The notes: a model not told the origin generated them from the sequence alone. DNA of 35,804 bases from JBBRMQ01 sp038230775 (GCA_038230775.1 JBBRMQ010000010.1:1-35804); one strand, 5' to 3'; counted from the first letter of the stretch, positions 9,205 through 17,627 are shown. Numbers and translations are program-made.

Positions 9205-9257
9205 GCATCACCTTCACACGGTGGGGGTCATCGGTTCGAGTCCGATAGCGCCTACCA
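9205..9257 (+). repeat. tRNA-Val 3' fragment B (att-like direct repeat)
   Basis: 53 bp identical to bases 6073-6125 of the intact tRNA-Val(CAC), covering the anticodon stem-loop, variable loop, T arm, 3' acceptor strand and CCA. The 5' half is absent. With the intact tRNA it forms a perfect attL/attR-like pair around the M16 block. A decayed version of the terminator hairpin follows at about 9271-9310. Confidence 0.9.
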
Positions 9258-9331
9258 GACCCACAAACCAACTGGCGCCGTTCACCTTGCGCGAACGACG
9301 GGCGGCGTTCAGCGGCGCTGTACGCCGGAGC

Positions 9332-9397
9332 GTATCCGTCATGTCCACATCTTGACGGATACTCCAGTATCCACTACGATTAAATTATGGCGGATAC
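9332..9397 (+). promoter_or_regulatory. Leaderless promoter under a nested dyad operator
   Basis: The -35 TTGACG (9352-9357) and -10 TACGAT (9375-9380) are 17 bases apart. The expected start of transcription is about 9387, the A of the ATG, so the mRNA is predicted to be leaderless. Four half-sites GTATCC/GGATAC lie at 9332, 9357, 9367 and 9392, alternating in orientation and symmetric about 9364.5. The inner pair forms the palindrome GGATACTCCAGTATCC between -35 and -10. A bound regulator would occlude the promoter and the start codon. Confidence 0.8.
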
Positions 9398-10442
9398 TGC
9401 GACGACGTCCAGACGGCTTTACACACCGCACGCGCGCGCGCTCACCGTCCTTTACGCCGACATCGAGCGTTACGCGCTCAGCCAGCCGGAAGTCTTCATC
9501 GGGACGGCCGGAACGGTGATCCAGCGTCAGAACGCATCAGGCTTTGCTTTTTACTCGCACCAGTCTTATGACAGCGAGGGAAAGAAGAGAGAGCGATACC
9601 TGGCCGGACCGGCCGGCAACCCCGAAGCCGATGCCATCGCCGAACCGTTGCGCACGCGGATTCGCGAGCTGAAAGATCTGGTGCCGTCTCTCCGCCTACT
9701 CGGCCGTGAGGGTTTCCAACTCGTCGACGCGCAGACCTATGCGACCGTGGCCAGCCTGCACAACCACAGATTCTTCTCCGCTGGAGGAATGCTCATCGGC
9801 TCCCACGCCTACGGCGTCGTCCTGAACCGTCTTGGCATCCGGGCCGCGGCCTATGCAACAGAAGACATTGACGTGGCGCGGCGCAAGCGGCTGGCGCTCG
9901 ATGCGCAACCAGGGCACAGCCTCCTGGACATGCTACGGGACTCGGGGATCGAGTTTGTCGAGGTGCCACAGCTCGACCACAAGCAACCATCGACGTCGTT
10001 CAAAAAGCGAGGCCGGTCGACATTCCAGGTCGACCTGCTCGCGCCCGCGGGCGACGAAACCTATCCCACAATCCGCGTCCCCGAGCTCCAGGCGCACGCC
10101 ACTGGTTTGCCATACCTCGGCTACCTGCTCGCGGAGTCACAGGTCGGGGCACTTCTGGCGCGCGAAGGGTGCTGCGCCGTTCGCGTCCCGCTGCCCGAAA
10201 GGTTCGCGGTGCATAAGCTCATCGTGTCAGCCGTCCGGCGCGGTGGTAGCGAGAAGGCACAGCGAGATCGCTTCCAGGCTGCGGTCCTCTGCGCCGCTCT
10301 CGCGGAGTTGCACCCGGGAGCGCTCGAGTCTGCGGTGGAAGATATTCCAAGACGAGCGTCGAAATACTTCCGGAACGCACTCTCGCCAGTGCGGGACCTC
10401 ATCGAACGAGCCCACCCGCGAGCCTGGGAAGCGCTGACGTAG
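9387..10442 (+). CDS. Nucleotidyltransferase-fold protein, GSU2403/NTP_transf_8-like
   Basis: 351-residue cytosolic protein. Residues about 132-165 hold a polymerase-beta-type signature: 'GGMLIGSHAYGVVLNRLG' followed by the metal-binding pair Asp160-Ile-Asp162. A third carboxylate is Asp216 in 'STFQVDLL'. This pattern fits the GSU2403-type nucleotidyltransferases, whose substrates are not well defined. Relatives of the fold act as toxins or antitoxin-linked NMP transferases, but no partner antitoxin gene is adjacent. It is the sole intact gene between tRNA fragments B and C and sits under an elaborate operator. Its stop lies 23 bases before fragment C. The fold assignment is fairly safe; a toxin role would be speculation. 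Confidence 0.8.
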   Translation: MADTATTSRRLYTPHARALTVLYADIERYALSQPEVFIGTAGTVIQRQNASGFAFYSHQSYDSEGKKRERYLAGPAGNPEADAIAEPLRTRIRELKDLVPSLRLLGREGFQLVDAQTYATVASLHNHRFFSAGGMLIGSHAYGVVLNRLGIRAAAYATEDIDVARRKRLALDAQPGHSLLDMLRDSGIEFVEVPQLDHKQPSTSFKKRGRSTFQVDLLAPAGDETYPTIRVPELQAHATGLPYLGYLLAESQVGALLAREGCCAVRVPLPERFAVHKLIVSAVRRGGSEKAQRDRFQAAVLCAALAELHPGALESAVEDIPRRASKYFRNALSPVRDLIERAHPRAWEALT

Positions 10443-10465
10443 GCGAAGGCTTACCCTCAGTTGGG

Positions 10466-10502
10466 CCTTCACACGGTGGGGGTCAGCGGTTCGAGTTCCG
10501 CT
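10466..10502 (+). repeat. tRNA-Val 3' fragment C (truncated)
   Basis: About 37 bp matching the anticodon loop (TTCACAC), variable loop and T arm of tRNA-Val. The T stem is AGCGG/CCGCT with one inserted T in the loop, and the acceptor strand and CCA are missing. Its T-stem sequence differs from the tRNA at 6050 but still pairs, so it came from a different tRNA-Val allele. Confidence 0.75.
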
Positions 10503-10615
10503 TGATGCGCTTGCAGAACACCTTGAAACAGCGATCAATATCTCCGGTGACGAAGCGCACGGTATTCTCGAGGCGCATGGTGTGGCGCGTGGGTGTGCTG
10601 GCGACCCGCCGTGAT

Positions 10616-10801
10616 TTACGAGAGTGCTTGCTGTACTGCAGCGAGTGTTTCACTGCTGGGTCGTGCGTAGCGTTCGGCGGTTCGTGTGCTCGTGTGCCCG
10701 AGGAGGTCGCGGAGCGTGAAGGCGTTGATGCCTTTCGTGGCGAGAATGCTGGCGAAGGTTTGGCGCTGATCTCCCCATCGCGCCACGACTCCACGACGCA
10801 C
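10616..10801 (-). pseudogene. Tyrosine recombinase (integrase) C-terminal relic
   Basis: 61 codons that match only the C-terminal end of phage/Xer-type integrases: 'RQTFASILATKGIN' corresponds to the 'RHTFAS' box, and 'LRDLLGHTSTRTAERYAR' carries the conserved GH and the catalytic Tyr. The upstream catalytic Arg region, the N-terminal domain and the box II His are missing, so it cannot act. It lies about 110 bp from tRNA fragment C, where an integrase gene would be expected at an island boundary. Most of 10502-10914 has no other recognisable content. Confidence 0.75.
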
Positions 10802-10914
10802 TCGCGATATGTCGCAAGCGCGTTCAACTGCTGTTCGACCGTATCGCCCGCAGCAGCTACCTCATCGCCACCGTGCGATCGCGTCGGCGCGTGAAAAGAA
10901 GGGCCGTGAGTCAG

Positions 10915-12978
10915 TCAAATCGACAGTCCAGCGTCGCCTTCGAGAACCGAGGTTTTTAACTGCGGGCGCTCTCCGCTCTTCCACAGAGCAGCAGTGTGTA
11001 ACACCCGATATCTGATTGGGCCGCCGTCCGATCTTTCGCTATGCGCAATGGGGCGCGGGATGCAGACAAACTCGGTGCGCATCTCATCGGCCGACAATCG
11101 CACCTTCGCATAACCGTGTCCTCCCAGATCGACGAACTCGAGGTGCGGAGCCAGATCCGGGTTGGACAGCTCGTGGGCGCGCTTCAGGTCGAAGCTCTTC
11201 GCATATTCGAGGCAGGAACGGACGCCGTGCCTCAGCAGCATGTTGAAGGTCCATTCCGGCTTCGCCCCCGCCTTGTCCGCAAGAAACAGCGGTCGCAACG
11301 GAGTGTTCGGAAGATTGTGCTCGAGGGCTTCCATGGTGTTGGGACTGACCAGTGACCCGCCGATGAAGCTCAAGCCGACCGGCTCGAACTTGCCGGGCGG
11401 AAGATCCGCGGTTGCATATCCGGCCCAGAAGTGGTGGCGGTCGCCCGAGACGATCGCGAAGCCAGTGATCTTCGCGTCGCGCACGAGATGGTAAATCTCG
11501 GCGCGCTCTGCGTACGCTGTGCCGTAGTCACCCCCGCCCACAGTCGCGTAAAGGTCTTTTGGCCACGATTCCTTGGTCAGTCCGGCCGGCAGGTTCTGCG
11601 GGTCGGCGCGCTCATCGAGAGCGCCCTGCGAGTTCCCCCAGATTTTCCACGCCGCTGTTGATTTCTTGAGCTTGTCCTTGAACCATGCCTTCTGCTCCGC
11701 CCCGAGAATCGTTTGCGGCGGCGCGGTCCGTTGCGGGTTGGGAACATGCGCATCGTTGAACCGGATCTCCGCGGGCGGATTGCCGCCGTTGGCGCCGCGC
11801 CCGCCGTCGAGAGCGCGCATCTCACGCTCAGGAAACATGTTGGGGAACTCGTCGCCGCCGAGCTTTCCGAGAGAGGGATCGCTGAAGGGGTCCGCGCTCC
11901 GATAGCTGCGCTGGTCGGTAATGATCAGGTCGAGGTTGCGGCCGTACCGCAGCGCCCTGTAGCCCTTGAGGCTGTTGATCGCCGTCAGGTTGTTCGGCTC
12001 GACCCCCAGCCCATCGTTGTCGAACTTGTCGATCGGAACGTTTTTTACTGCTGGTGGATCGAAGCGCTCGAGCGACCCGCTCGGCGGAGTGACGCGTGCG
12101 GGAAGATATTCGAACCAGGCCTGATTCGCCGCGATCTTGATGCTCTGGCCCGGTTGCTCAAACCTCGGCGCTTTGACGATGCTCTGCCAACCCTGCCAGG
12201 AGAATTCGTGGTTGTCCCAAATGGCGACGAACGGCCAGCGCGCGCGAGCATCCTGGAGGTCAGGATCGGCGAGATAGCCTTTGTAGACGGCCCGGTAGCC
12301 ATCGACGGTCAGCGGTATGTGGAAGTTGCCGACCTTGTGGCTATGCTCATCGGAGAAGCGCGCAACCTCATAGATCGTCCGGTCATAGCGCGTTTTCACC
12401 TCGTCGGGATACTGGACCACCTCGTAGATGAAATCACCGAGGTGCAGAACGAAATCGAGCTTCTCGGCGGCCGGAGCGCGTTCATCTTCGTAAATCATCC
12501 GGCGATAGGCGTTGAGCTTGCCCTCATTGATGTCCTGACAGCTCACGAATGCGAAGTTCACCACACGTGGATCGTTTGGCAACGGCGCTGTGATCGTGCG
12601 GCCGACGCGGCTGCCATTTCCGTCGGTGTCGGTAAATCGATACCAGTAGGTGCGCGCCGGCTTGAGTTCTCCAATCAGAACGCGCGCGGTCCAGTCCGCG
12701 GCGCTCGAGACCGGCGCCTTCGCGTGCGCAATGACTCGGCGGAATGCCTCATCCTCGGCTACCTCGACGGTCAGGAGCTGGCGTGTGCCCTCGGCGAACG
12801 GACGTCTCGTCCACAGGATGACGCTGTGCGCGTCGGGATCGCCCGAGGCGACGCCTTGAGGATAGAGATCACGCCGCTCATGCCAGTTGATACGCGAACC
12901 GTGCGCCGGTCCGACCCATGCGAGCGAAGCACCCATTGCCGCTGCAGCTTTGAGAAAGGATCGGCGGCTGATCTTCAT
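10915..12978 (-). CDS. PhoD-like alkaline phosphatase/phosphodiesterase, Tat-exported
   Basis: ATG at 12978 is preferred over an upstream ATG at 13011 because it follows GGAGTGAG and opens directly on a twin-arginine signal ('SRRSFLKAAAAMGASLAWVG'). The 687-residue product has a PhoD N-terminal domain ('YPQGVASGDPDAHSVILWTR') and the calcineurin-like core: 'FVSCQDINEGKLNAY', 'DFVLHLGDFIYE', 'FVAIWDNHEFSWQG' and 'SGDRHHFWAGY'. These hold the usual metal ligands. It likely releases phosphate from organic phosphoesters in the periplasm, with cofactor exported folded through Tat. It uses TTA codons in contexts not seen in the flanking core genes I inspected, consistent with acquisition. It shares its block with a TMEM43-like gene and gene debris. 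Confidence 0.88.
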   Translation of the reverse strand: MKISRRSFLKAAAAMGASLAWVGPAHGSRINWHERRDLYPQGVASGDPDAHSVILWTRRPFAEGTRQLLTVEVAEDEAFRRVIAHAKAPVSSAADWTARVLIGELKPARTYWYRFTDTDGNGSRVGRTITAPLPNDPRVVNFAFVSCQDINEGKLNAYRRMIYEDERAPAAEKLDFVLHLGDFIYEVVQYPDEVKTRYDRTIYEVARFSDEHSHKVGNFHIPLTVDGYRAVYKGYLADPDLQDARARWPFVAIWDNHEFSWQGWQSIVKAPRFEQPGQSIKIAANQAWFEYLPARVTPPSGSLERFDPPAVKNVPIDKFDNDGLGVEPNNLTAINSLKGYRALRYGRNLDLIITDQRSYRSADPFSDPSLGKLGGDEFPNMFPEREMRALDGGRGANGGNPPAEIRFNDAHVPNPQRTAPPQTILGAEQKAWFKDKLKKSTAAWKIWGNSQGALDERADPQNLPAGLTKESWPKDLYATVGGGDYGTAYAERAEIYHLVRDAKITGFAIVSGDRHHFWAGYATADLPPGKFEPVGLSFIGGSLVSPNTMEALEHNLPNTPLRPLFLADKAGAKPEWTFNMLLRHGVRSCLEYAKSFDLKRAHELSNPDLAPHLEFVDLGGHGYAKVRLSADEMRTEFVCIPRPIAHSERSDGGPIRYRVLHTAALWKSGERPQLKTSVLEGDAGLSI

Positions 12979-13225
12979 CGTCTCACTCCGTTCGGTCTGC
13001 AGTTGACACACATGCCAATCACTCAGCGCTTCGTGTCTTCAAACACCTTCGATGCAACAGGGCGACTCGTTCGACCAACTGTGTACCAAGACCTGACGAG
13101 TCTGTCGGTGTTCCGCTATCGCAACGAGGATGTCACACCGTGGCTTTGCATTGGACTGGCTCTGACTCATCGTCACGAGAATGTCGCCAAGCGTTTGCGT
13201 GCCTCTGCAGGCCGGCCCTCGACTG

Positions 13226-13504
13226 TCAACGCAACCCCATCAGTCCTTCGACCGATCGCTTCAGCTTCGCGGGGTCGTAGCCGACACTGTCTTTGAAGAC
13301 GGTCTCCACTTTCTCGACGTCGTCGATGTTCTTCGCCGGGTTACCGGCAAGGACCACCAGATCCGCAGCCTTTCCGGCCGCGATGGATCCGATCGAACGC
13401 TCCTCGCCGAGGAAGATCGCGCCGTTGAGTGTGTCGAAGCGAAGGCCTGACCCAAAACCAACACGGTTTGACCTCCAAATCCGGCTCGCGTACTGTTCGC
13501 CCAC
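13226..13504 (-). pseudogene. Amidohydrolase C-terminal fragment
   Basis: Residues from 13444 down to the stop ('LRFDTLNGAIFLGEERSIG', then 'SIAAGKAADLVVLAGNP') are the typical C-terminal end of imidazolonepropionase-like amidohydrolases, in which the last strands of the composite domain follow the TIM barrel. The metal-binding HxH motif and the whole barrel are absent, and sequence above 13444 shows no homology that I recognise. The original gene (normally about 420 residues) was truncated, leaving about 73 codons. Confidence 0.75.
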
Positions 13505-13555
13505 ACGTCCTGTTCGGGCCCCCTATCCCTCCAACCCCAGGAAGGAGAAATGACA

Positions 13556-14743
13556 ATGGCCGATTCTTTCAGCGTTGTGAGCAGCGAATCCTGGTTTTCC
13601 CGTGTTGCCGGATCGATCAAGAGCGTCCTTTTCGGCATCATCCTTTTCCTCGTCTCCTTCCCGCTTCTCTACTGGAATGAAGGGCGGGCGGTACGCACCG
13701 CGCGCAGCCTCAGCGAAGGCCTCGGCGCGGTCGTCCCCGTGTCCGCCGATTCGGTCGACGCATCGAAGGAAGGGAAACTGGTGCACGTCAGTGGCGCAGT
13801 CAAAACTTCAGCGCCAGTGGCGGACGACGAGCTCGGGGTAAAGACGGACGGCGTGAAACTGCTGCGCACCGTCGAGATGTATCAGTGGACGGAACACGAG
13901 ACGAAAGAAACGAAAAAGAAAGCCGGCGGCAGCACCGAAACGGTGACCACCTACGATTACAAGCAAGAGTGGGCCAAGGGGCGCGTCGACTCCTCCTCGT
14001 TCAAGCACTCGGAAGGCCACGAGAATCCGGAGGCCCCTCCGTACCAGTCGAAGACGTTCACCGCTGATCCGGTCAACGTCGGGGCATTCACCATGTCCGA
14101 GGAACAGGTCTCGAAGCTGACGGACGCCGCGGCCCTGCCGGTGGACGCTTCCGCCGCCGAGAAGCTCCCGCCTGCAGTGAAGAGCAAGATGCAAGTCAGG
14201 GAAGGCAAGTTCTACATGGCCGAGAGTCCGGCGACGCCTAAGGTGGGCGACGTTCGCATCTCCTTTGAAGAGGTCAAGCCTGCAACGGTCAGCCTCGTCG
14301 CGGTACAAAAGGCCTCGACATTCGCTCCCTACCAGGCAAAGGCGGGCGATGCCATTCTCCTGGTGGAGACCGGGGTGCACACGGCGGCCGAGATGTTCAA
14401 GACCGCCCAGGATCGCAACGCGGTCCTGACGTGGATCCTCCGTGGGGTCGGCTTCTTCATGATGTTCCTCGGCCTGTTCATGGTGTTCAGTCCAATCGCC
14501 GTCATGGCGGATGTCCTTCCGCTCTTCGGCACCGCGCTGAGCGCCGGCATCGGCCTTTTCGCGGTCCTCGGCGCCGCTGTACTCACCGTTTTCACGATCG
14601 CCGTGGCATGGGTCGTCGTCCGTCCGGTGCTCGGCATCTCGTTGCTTGTGGTGGCCGTTGCGGGCGTCTTCTGGCTATTGAAAATCGGACGGGGGAAGAG
14701 GGCCGTGCGCGCGGCCGCGGCGCCCGTTCCGGCGGTGCCGTAA
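13556..14743 (+). CDS. TMEM43-family membrane protein
   Basis: ATG 13556 is chosen over ATG 13550 because GAAGGAG (13541-13547) is 8 bases from the former and only 2 from the latter. The 395-residue protein has an N-terminal TM ('VLFGIILFLVSFPLLYWNEGRAV'; the NEGRAV motif is typical of TMEM43), a large soluble region of about 220 residues, and three or four TM helices near the C-terminus. Bacterial TMEM43 homologues have no established biochemical role; the human protein lies in the inner nuclear membrane. It is read on the opposite strand to the neighbouring phosphatase and has its own Shine-Dalgarno. Confidence 0.85.
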   Translation: MADSFSVVSSESWFSRVAGSIKSVLFGIILFLVSFPLLYWNEGRAVRTARSLSEGLGAVVPVSADSVDASKEGKLVHVSGAVKTSAPVADDELGVKTDGVKLLRTVEMYQWTEHETKETKKKAGGSTETVTTYDYKQEWAKGRVDSSSFKHSEGHENPEAPPYQSKTFTADPVNVGAFTMSEEQVSKLTDAAALPVDASAAEKLPPAVKSKMQVREGKFYMAESPATPKVGDVRISFEEVKPATVSLVAVQKASTFAPYQAKAGDAILLVETGVHTAAEMFKTAQDRNAVLTWILRGVGFFMMFLGLFMVFSPIAVMADVLPLFGTALSAGIGLFAVLGAAVLTVFTIAVAWVVVRPVLGISLLVVAVAGVFWLLKIGRGKRAVRAAAAPVPAVP

Positions 14744-14782
14744 GGGCGGCGTTTTTTTGCGGCGAAGTGCACGCGTCGCGTG

Positions 14783-14863
14783 TTAGGCAGCGGTGCGACG
14801 AAATGCATGCTCGAGCGTGCGGCCGGACTTCTCGTAGTCGTTGAGAATCACATGCGAGAGCAT
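14783..14863 (-). pseudogene. Possible integrase N-terminal relic beside tRNA fragment D
   Basis: Reading away from tRNA fragment D, 26 codons ending in TAA include 'HVILNDYEKSGRTLEHAFRR'. This resembles the SAM-like N-terminal domain of tyrosine recombinases (pattern: DY, then NGR-S/T, then a helix). It is too short to be sure. If right, it is a second integrase remnant next to an array boundary. Confidence 0.4.
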
Positions 14864-14910
14864 CACCTTCACGCTAGGGGTCACCGGTTCGAGTCCGGTA
14901 GCGCCTAACA
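14858..14910 (+). repeat. tRNA-Val 3' fragment D (degenerate)
   Basis: Matches from GAGCATCACCTTCAC into a rearranged anticodon stem, then a T arm ACCGG/CCGGT that pairs perfectly but differs from all other copies, then AGCGCCT with the CCA changed to ACA. No common upstream arm is visible. Confidence 0.75.
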
Positions 14911-15034
14911 GGTTCACGGCCTGTGAGCCTGCGTAGAACGCGGAGCGCCGGCGTCTCGCCGGCGAAAGCGCGTCCGATCGCTGGCGTAGTACGATGCGCC
15001 ACCCCAACCAACGCATCGCAACTGGAGGTGGCAG

Positions 15035-16606
15035 GTGGAGCTTCCTCTCACGCCGCTCGACTTCGCACGCCGGGCAAGGAAGTTGTACGGCGACAGGGAA
15101 GCCGTGGTCGACCGCGACCTGCGACTGTCGTTCGAGCAATTCTTCGATCGCTGCGACCGCTGGTCCGCGATTCTGCAGCAACTCGGCGTCCGAAAAGGCG
15201 ATCGCGTGGTGACGATCGCGCCGAACACGCACGCCCAGCTCGAGTCGTTCTACGCCGTACCACAGGTGGGTGCCGTACTCGTTCCACTCAACTATCGTCT
15301 GCTCGCGGACGACTTCGCGTACATGATCCAGCACAGCGGCGCGACGATCGTCTGCGCGCACGGCGACTATCTCGAAACGGTCGATCGCATTCGCGCAGAG
15401 ATTCCCGCCGTCAGACACTTCGTCGCGTATGAAGGCGCGCGTGACGGATGGCTTGACTACGAGAGCCTGATCTCGCAATCAACGGCGCAGTTTTCGCCGC
15501 CGGAGATCGGCGAGCGCGACCTGCTGACTGTCAACTACACGAGCGGCACCACGTCGCAGCCCAAAGGCGTGATGATCACCCACCGCAACGCATGGGTCAA
15601 CACGGTGGGCACGCTCATGCACCATCCCATGACTTGCGCCGACCGGTACCTGTGGACGCTGCCGATGTTTCACGCGAACGGGTGGACATTCGTGTGGACC
15701 ACGGCGGCCGCCGGTGCGGCGAACATCTGCCTGCGCCGAGTCGACCCGGCGATGATCTTCGAGCTCATCGACCGCGAAGCGATCACCATGTTCTGCGCCG
15801 CGCCCACCATTCTGATCGGCATCGCGAACGCTCCGCCCGACATCCGCAGCGGCGCCCGCCGCGGGCTGCGCATTCTCACCGCCGGCGCCCCTCCGGCCGC
15901 CGCGACCATCGAACGCATCGAAGGCGAGCTCGGATGGACGATCACGCAGGTGTACGGCCTCACGGAAACCGCGCCGTTCATCTCGGTCTGCGAGCCGCGG
16001 CGCGAGCACGAGAAGCTCGACGCGGCCGGACGCGCTACGATCAAGGCGCGCCAGGGGGTCGAGCTGATCTCCTCCGGCGATCTGCGTGTCGTCGACGAGC
16101 AGGGTGCCTCGGTGCCGCGCGACGGGCTCGCCATCGGCGAGATCGTCGTTCGCGGCAACGTCGTGATGGAAGGCTACTTTCGCGATCCCGAAGCGACCGC
16201 GCGCGCCATGGCCGGCGGCTGGTTTCACAGCGGCGACGCCGCCGTCGTTCATCCGGACGGCTACATCGAGATTCGCGACCGGCTCAAGGATGTGATCATC
16301 AGCGGCGGCGAGAACATCTCTTCGATCGAAGTGGAGGGCGTCATGCTTCGTCACACCGGCGTGCAGGAGGCGGCGATCGTCGGCGTTCCGCACGAGAAGT
16401 GGGGCGAGGTTCCGCACGCGTTCATCGTTCTGAAGAAAGACGCGACGGCGACGCCCGAGGAGCTTCGGGAGTACGCAAGGAGTCATCTGGCACACTTCAA
16501 GGCGCCGCATGGCGTCACGATCGTGGCCGAGCTGCCGAAGACCGCGACGGGCAAGGTGCAGAAATACGTTCTCCGCGGCGGCCGCAGCGCCATCACGAAG
16601 CAGTGA
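15035..16606 (+). CDS. Long-chain acyl-CoA synthetase/AMP-dependent ligase
   Basis: 523 residues from GTG 15035, which follows a good GGAGGT. It belongs to the ANL superfamily: the P-loop 'YTSGTTSQPKG' (168-178), 'YGLTETAP' near 306, 'GYFRDPEATARAMAGGWFHSGD', 'IRDRLKDVIISGGENIS' and the catalytic lysine region 'PKTATGKVQK' near the C-terminus. It adenylates a carboxylic acid and transfers it to CoA. The length and the 'MEGYFRDPEAT' block resemble medium/long-chain acyl-CoA synthetases; the exact substrate cannot be read. It is the only gene between tRNA fragments D and E and is followed by a strong hairpin. Confidence 0.92.
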   Translation: MELPLTPLDFARRARKLYGDREAVVDRDLRLSFEQFFDRCDRWSAILQQLGVRKGDRVVTIAPNTHAQLESFYAVPQVGAVLVPLNYRLLADDFAYMIQHSGATIVCAHGDYLETVDRIRAEIPAVRHFVAYEGARDGWLDYESLISQSTAQFSPPEIGERDLLTVNYTSGTTSQPKGVMITHRNAWVNTVGTLMHHPMTCADRYLWTLPMFHANGWTFVWTTAAAGAANICLRRVDPAMIFELIDREAITMFCAAPTILIGIANAPPDIRSGARRGLRILTAGAPPAAATIERIEGELGWTITQVYGLTETAPFISVCEPRREHEKLDAAGRATIKARQGVELISSGDLRVVDEQGASVPRDGLAIGEIVVRGNVVMEGYFRDPEATARAMAGGWFHSGDAAVVHPDGYIEIRDRLKDVIISGGENISSIEVEGVMLRHTGVQEAAIVGVPHEKWGEVPHAFIVLKKDATATPEELREYARSHLAHFKAPHGVTIVAELPKTATGKVQKYVLRGGRSAITKQ

Positions 16607-16621
16607 CTGCCTGGCCCTTCT

Positions 16622-16653
16622 GACGACCCGCCGAAGCGACGTCGCGGGTCGTC
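16622..16653 (+). terminator. Hairpin after the acyl-CoA synthetase gene
   Basis: GACGACCCGC (16622-16631) pairs perfectly with GCGGGTCGTC (16644-16653) around a 12-base loop, 16 bases after the stop codon. There is no clear T-run, so it may be a processing or rho-assisted signal. Confidence 0.6.
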
Positions 16654-16666
16654 GTAAAGCCAGGTC

Positions 16667-16716
16667 TCACCTTCACACGGTGGGGGTCAACGGTTCGAGT
16701 CCGTTAGCGCCTACCA
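16667..16716 (+). repeat. tRNA-Val 3' fragment E
   Basis: 50 bp from TCACC through the CCA end. The anticodon loop is TTCACAC and the T stem AACGG/CCGTT pairs perfectly but differs from fragments B and D. No shared upstream arm is present. Confidence 0.85.
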
Positions 16717-16730
16717 ATCTTCATTCAACC

Positions 16731-16769
16731 AACGCCGCTCACGCTGCAAGACGGAGCGGCGTTTTCATT
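16731..16769 (+). terminator. Terminator hairpin following tRNA fragment E
   Basis: AACGCCGCTC (16731-16740) pairs with GAGCGGCGTT (16754-16763), followed by TTTCATTT. It is the same design as the terminator after the intact tRNA-Val(CAC). Confidence 0.85.
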
Positions 16770-16781
16770 TCGTCGAAATGG

Positions 16782-17558
16782 TCAGCGGAAGTGCCACACG
16801 ATGCCGAACGAGAGGCGGTTGTGATTCTGGATGTGTGTGGTTCCGGTCGGCCCCGCGACCGCCGGGTTCCGGATATCGGGCCGCGTGAGGAATGTAGGGT
16901 CGTAGTCGATGAGGATGCGGCCGCTGAGCGCCTCGCTCATCCGTACGTCCAGTCCGGCGCCGAGGGACAGAGTCAAGCCGATGTCGGTATGAGAGTCGGC
17001 GTAGTGGATGGTTGAGGTCTTTGGAAATGCTGATGCCGAAAGGAGGATCAGACCCGTGGTGCTGTATGGGTTGAAGTACTGGACATTCGACCCCGCCATC
17101 GTGAAGTTCGAACGGCTGAACACCCCTCCAGCGAGGGCATGGACGAACGGGGTCATACGTCGCCGCTCCGATCCGCGGTACTCAGGGCCGGCGACGAGAT
17201 AAAACGTCTGTGCCTTGTTTTCGAAGCGCAATCCTACGCCGCAGGCATTGGGCTGGCAGTACGTTGCGTCACCGGCGAAGCGCTCGAAGTAGCCGGAGAA
17301 GTCCGCGGTGTAGGCGAGATGTCGGGTCTTGCGTCGGGTGACCGAGAACTCGAAGCCTCGCCCGCTGCCAAGACTGAGGAACGGTGAAACTTTCCGATCC
17401 GTGATCAGCAGCGTACCGCGGTAGGGTACATAGTTGATGTTTTCCGAAACGCCGCCGAAAAGCAGGAACTGGGATGGCGCGTCGTCATTCGTCTGCGCGA
17501 CAACCTGCGTCGCGCAACTCAACACCAGAATCACCGTGAGGGTTCGGACCATCAACAT
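16782..17558 (-). CDS. Predicted outer-membrane beta-barrel protein
   Basis: 258 residues with a signal peptide ('VRTLTVILVLSCATQVVA', probable cleavage after 'VAQ'). Alternating strands rich in aromatic residues follow, and the protein ends in 'LSFGIVWHFR', where the penultimate Phe fits a barrel C-terminus. Strands such as 'FEFSVTRRKTRHLAYTADFSGYF' and 'LTLSLGAGLDVRMSEALSGRIL' look like OmpA/OmpW-type small barrels. A porin-like or structural role is likely; no ligand can be assigned. It lies alone with a broken S41 peptidase in its tRNA-delimited block. Confidence 0.75.
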   Translation of the reverse strand: MLMVRTLTVILVLSCATQVVAQTNDDAPSQFLLFGGVSENINYVPYRGTLLITDRKVSPFLSLGSGRGFEFSVTRRKTRHLAYTADFSGYFERFAGDATYCQPNACGVGLRFENKAQTFYLVAGPEYRGSERRRMTPFVHALAGGVFSRSNFTMAGSNVQYFNPYSTTGLILLSASAFPKTSTIHYADSHTDIGLTLSLGAGLDVRMSEALSGRILIDYDPTFLTRPDIRNPAVAGPTGTTHIQNHNRLSFGIVWHFR

Positions 17559-17627
17559 CCCCCATTTCAGCGCGAGGTAGCGCGATTCATTTTCGGCCCG
17601 TTACGGAAACGCTTCGATTGTCGGCCA

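Noticed and set aside
14783..15478. A 231-codon minus-strand frame containing 'GATGLEPVTPSVK'.
   Set aside because: That peptide is the antisense translation of tRNA fragment D, and the rest is antisense to the acyl-CoA synthetase. Only the last 26 codons deserve notice as an integrase relic.
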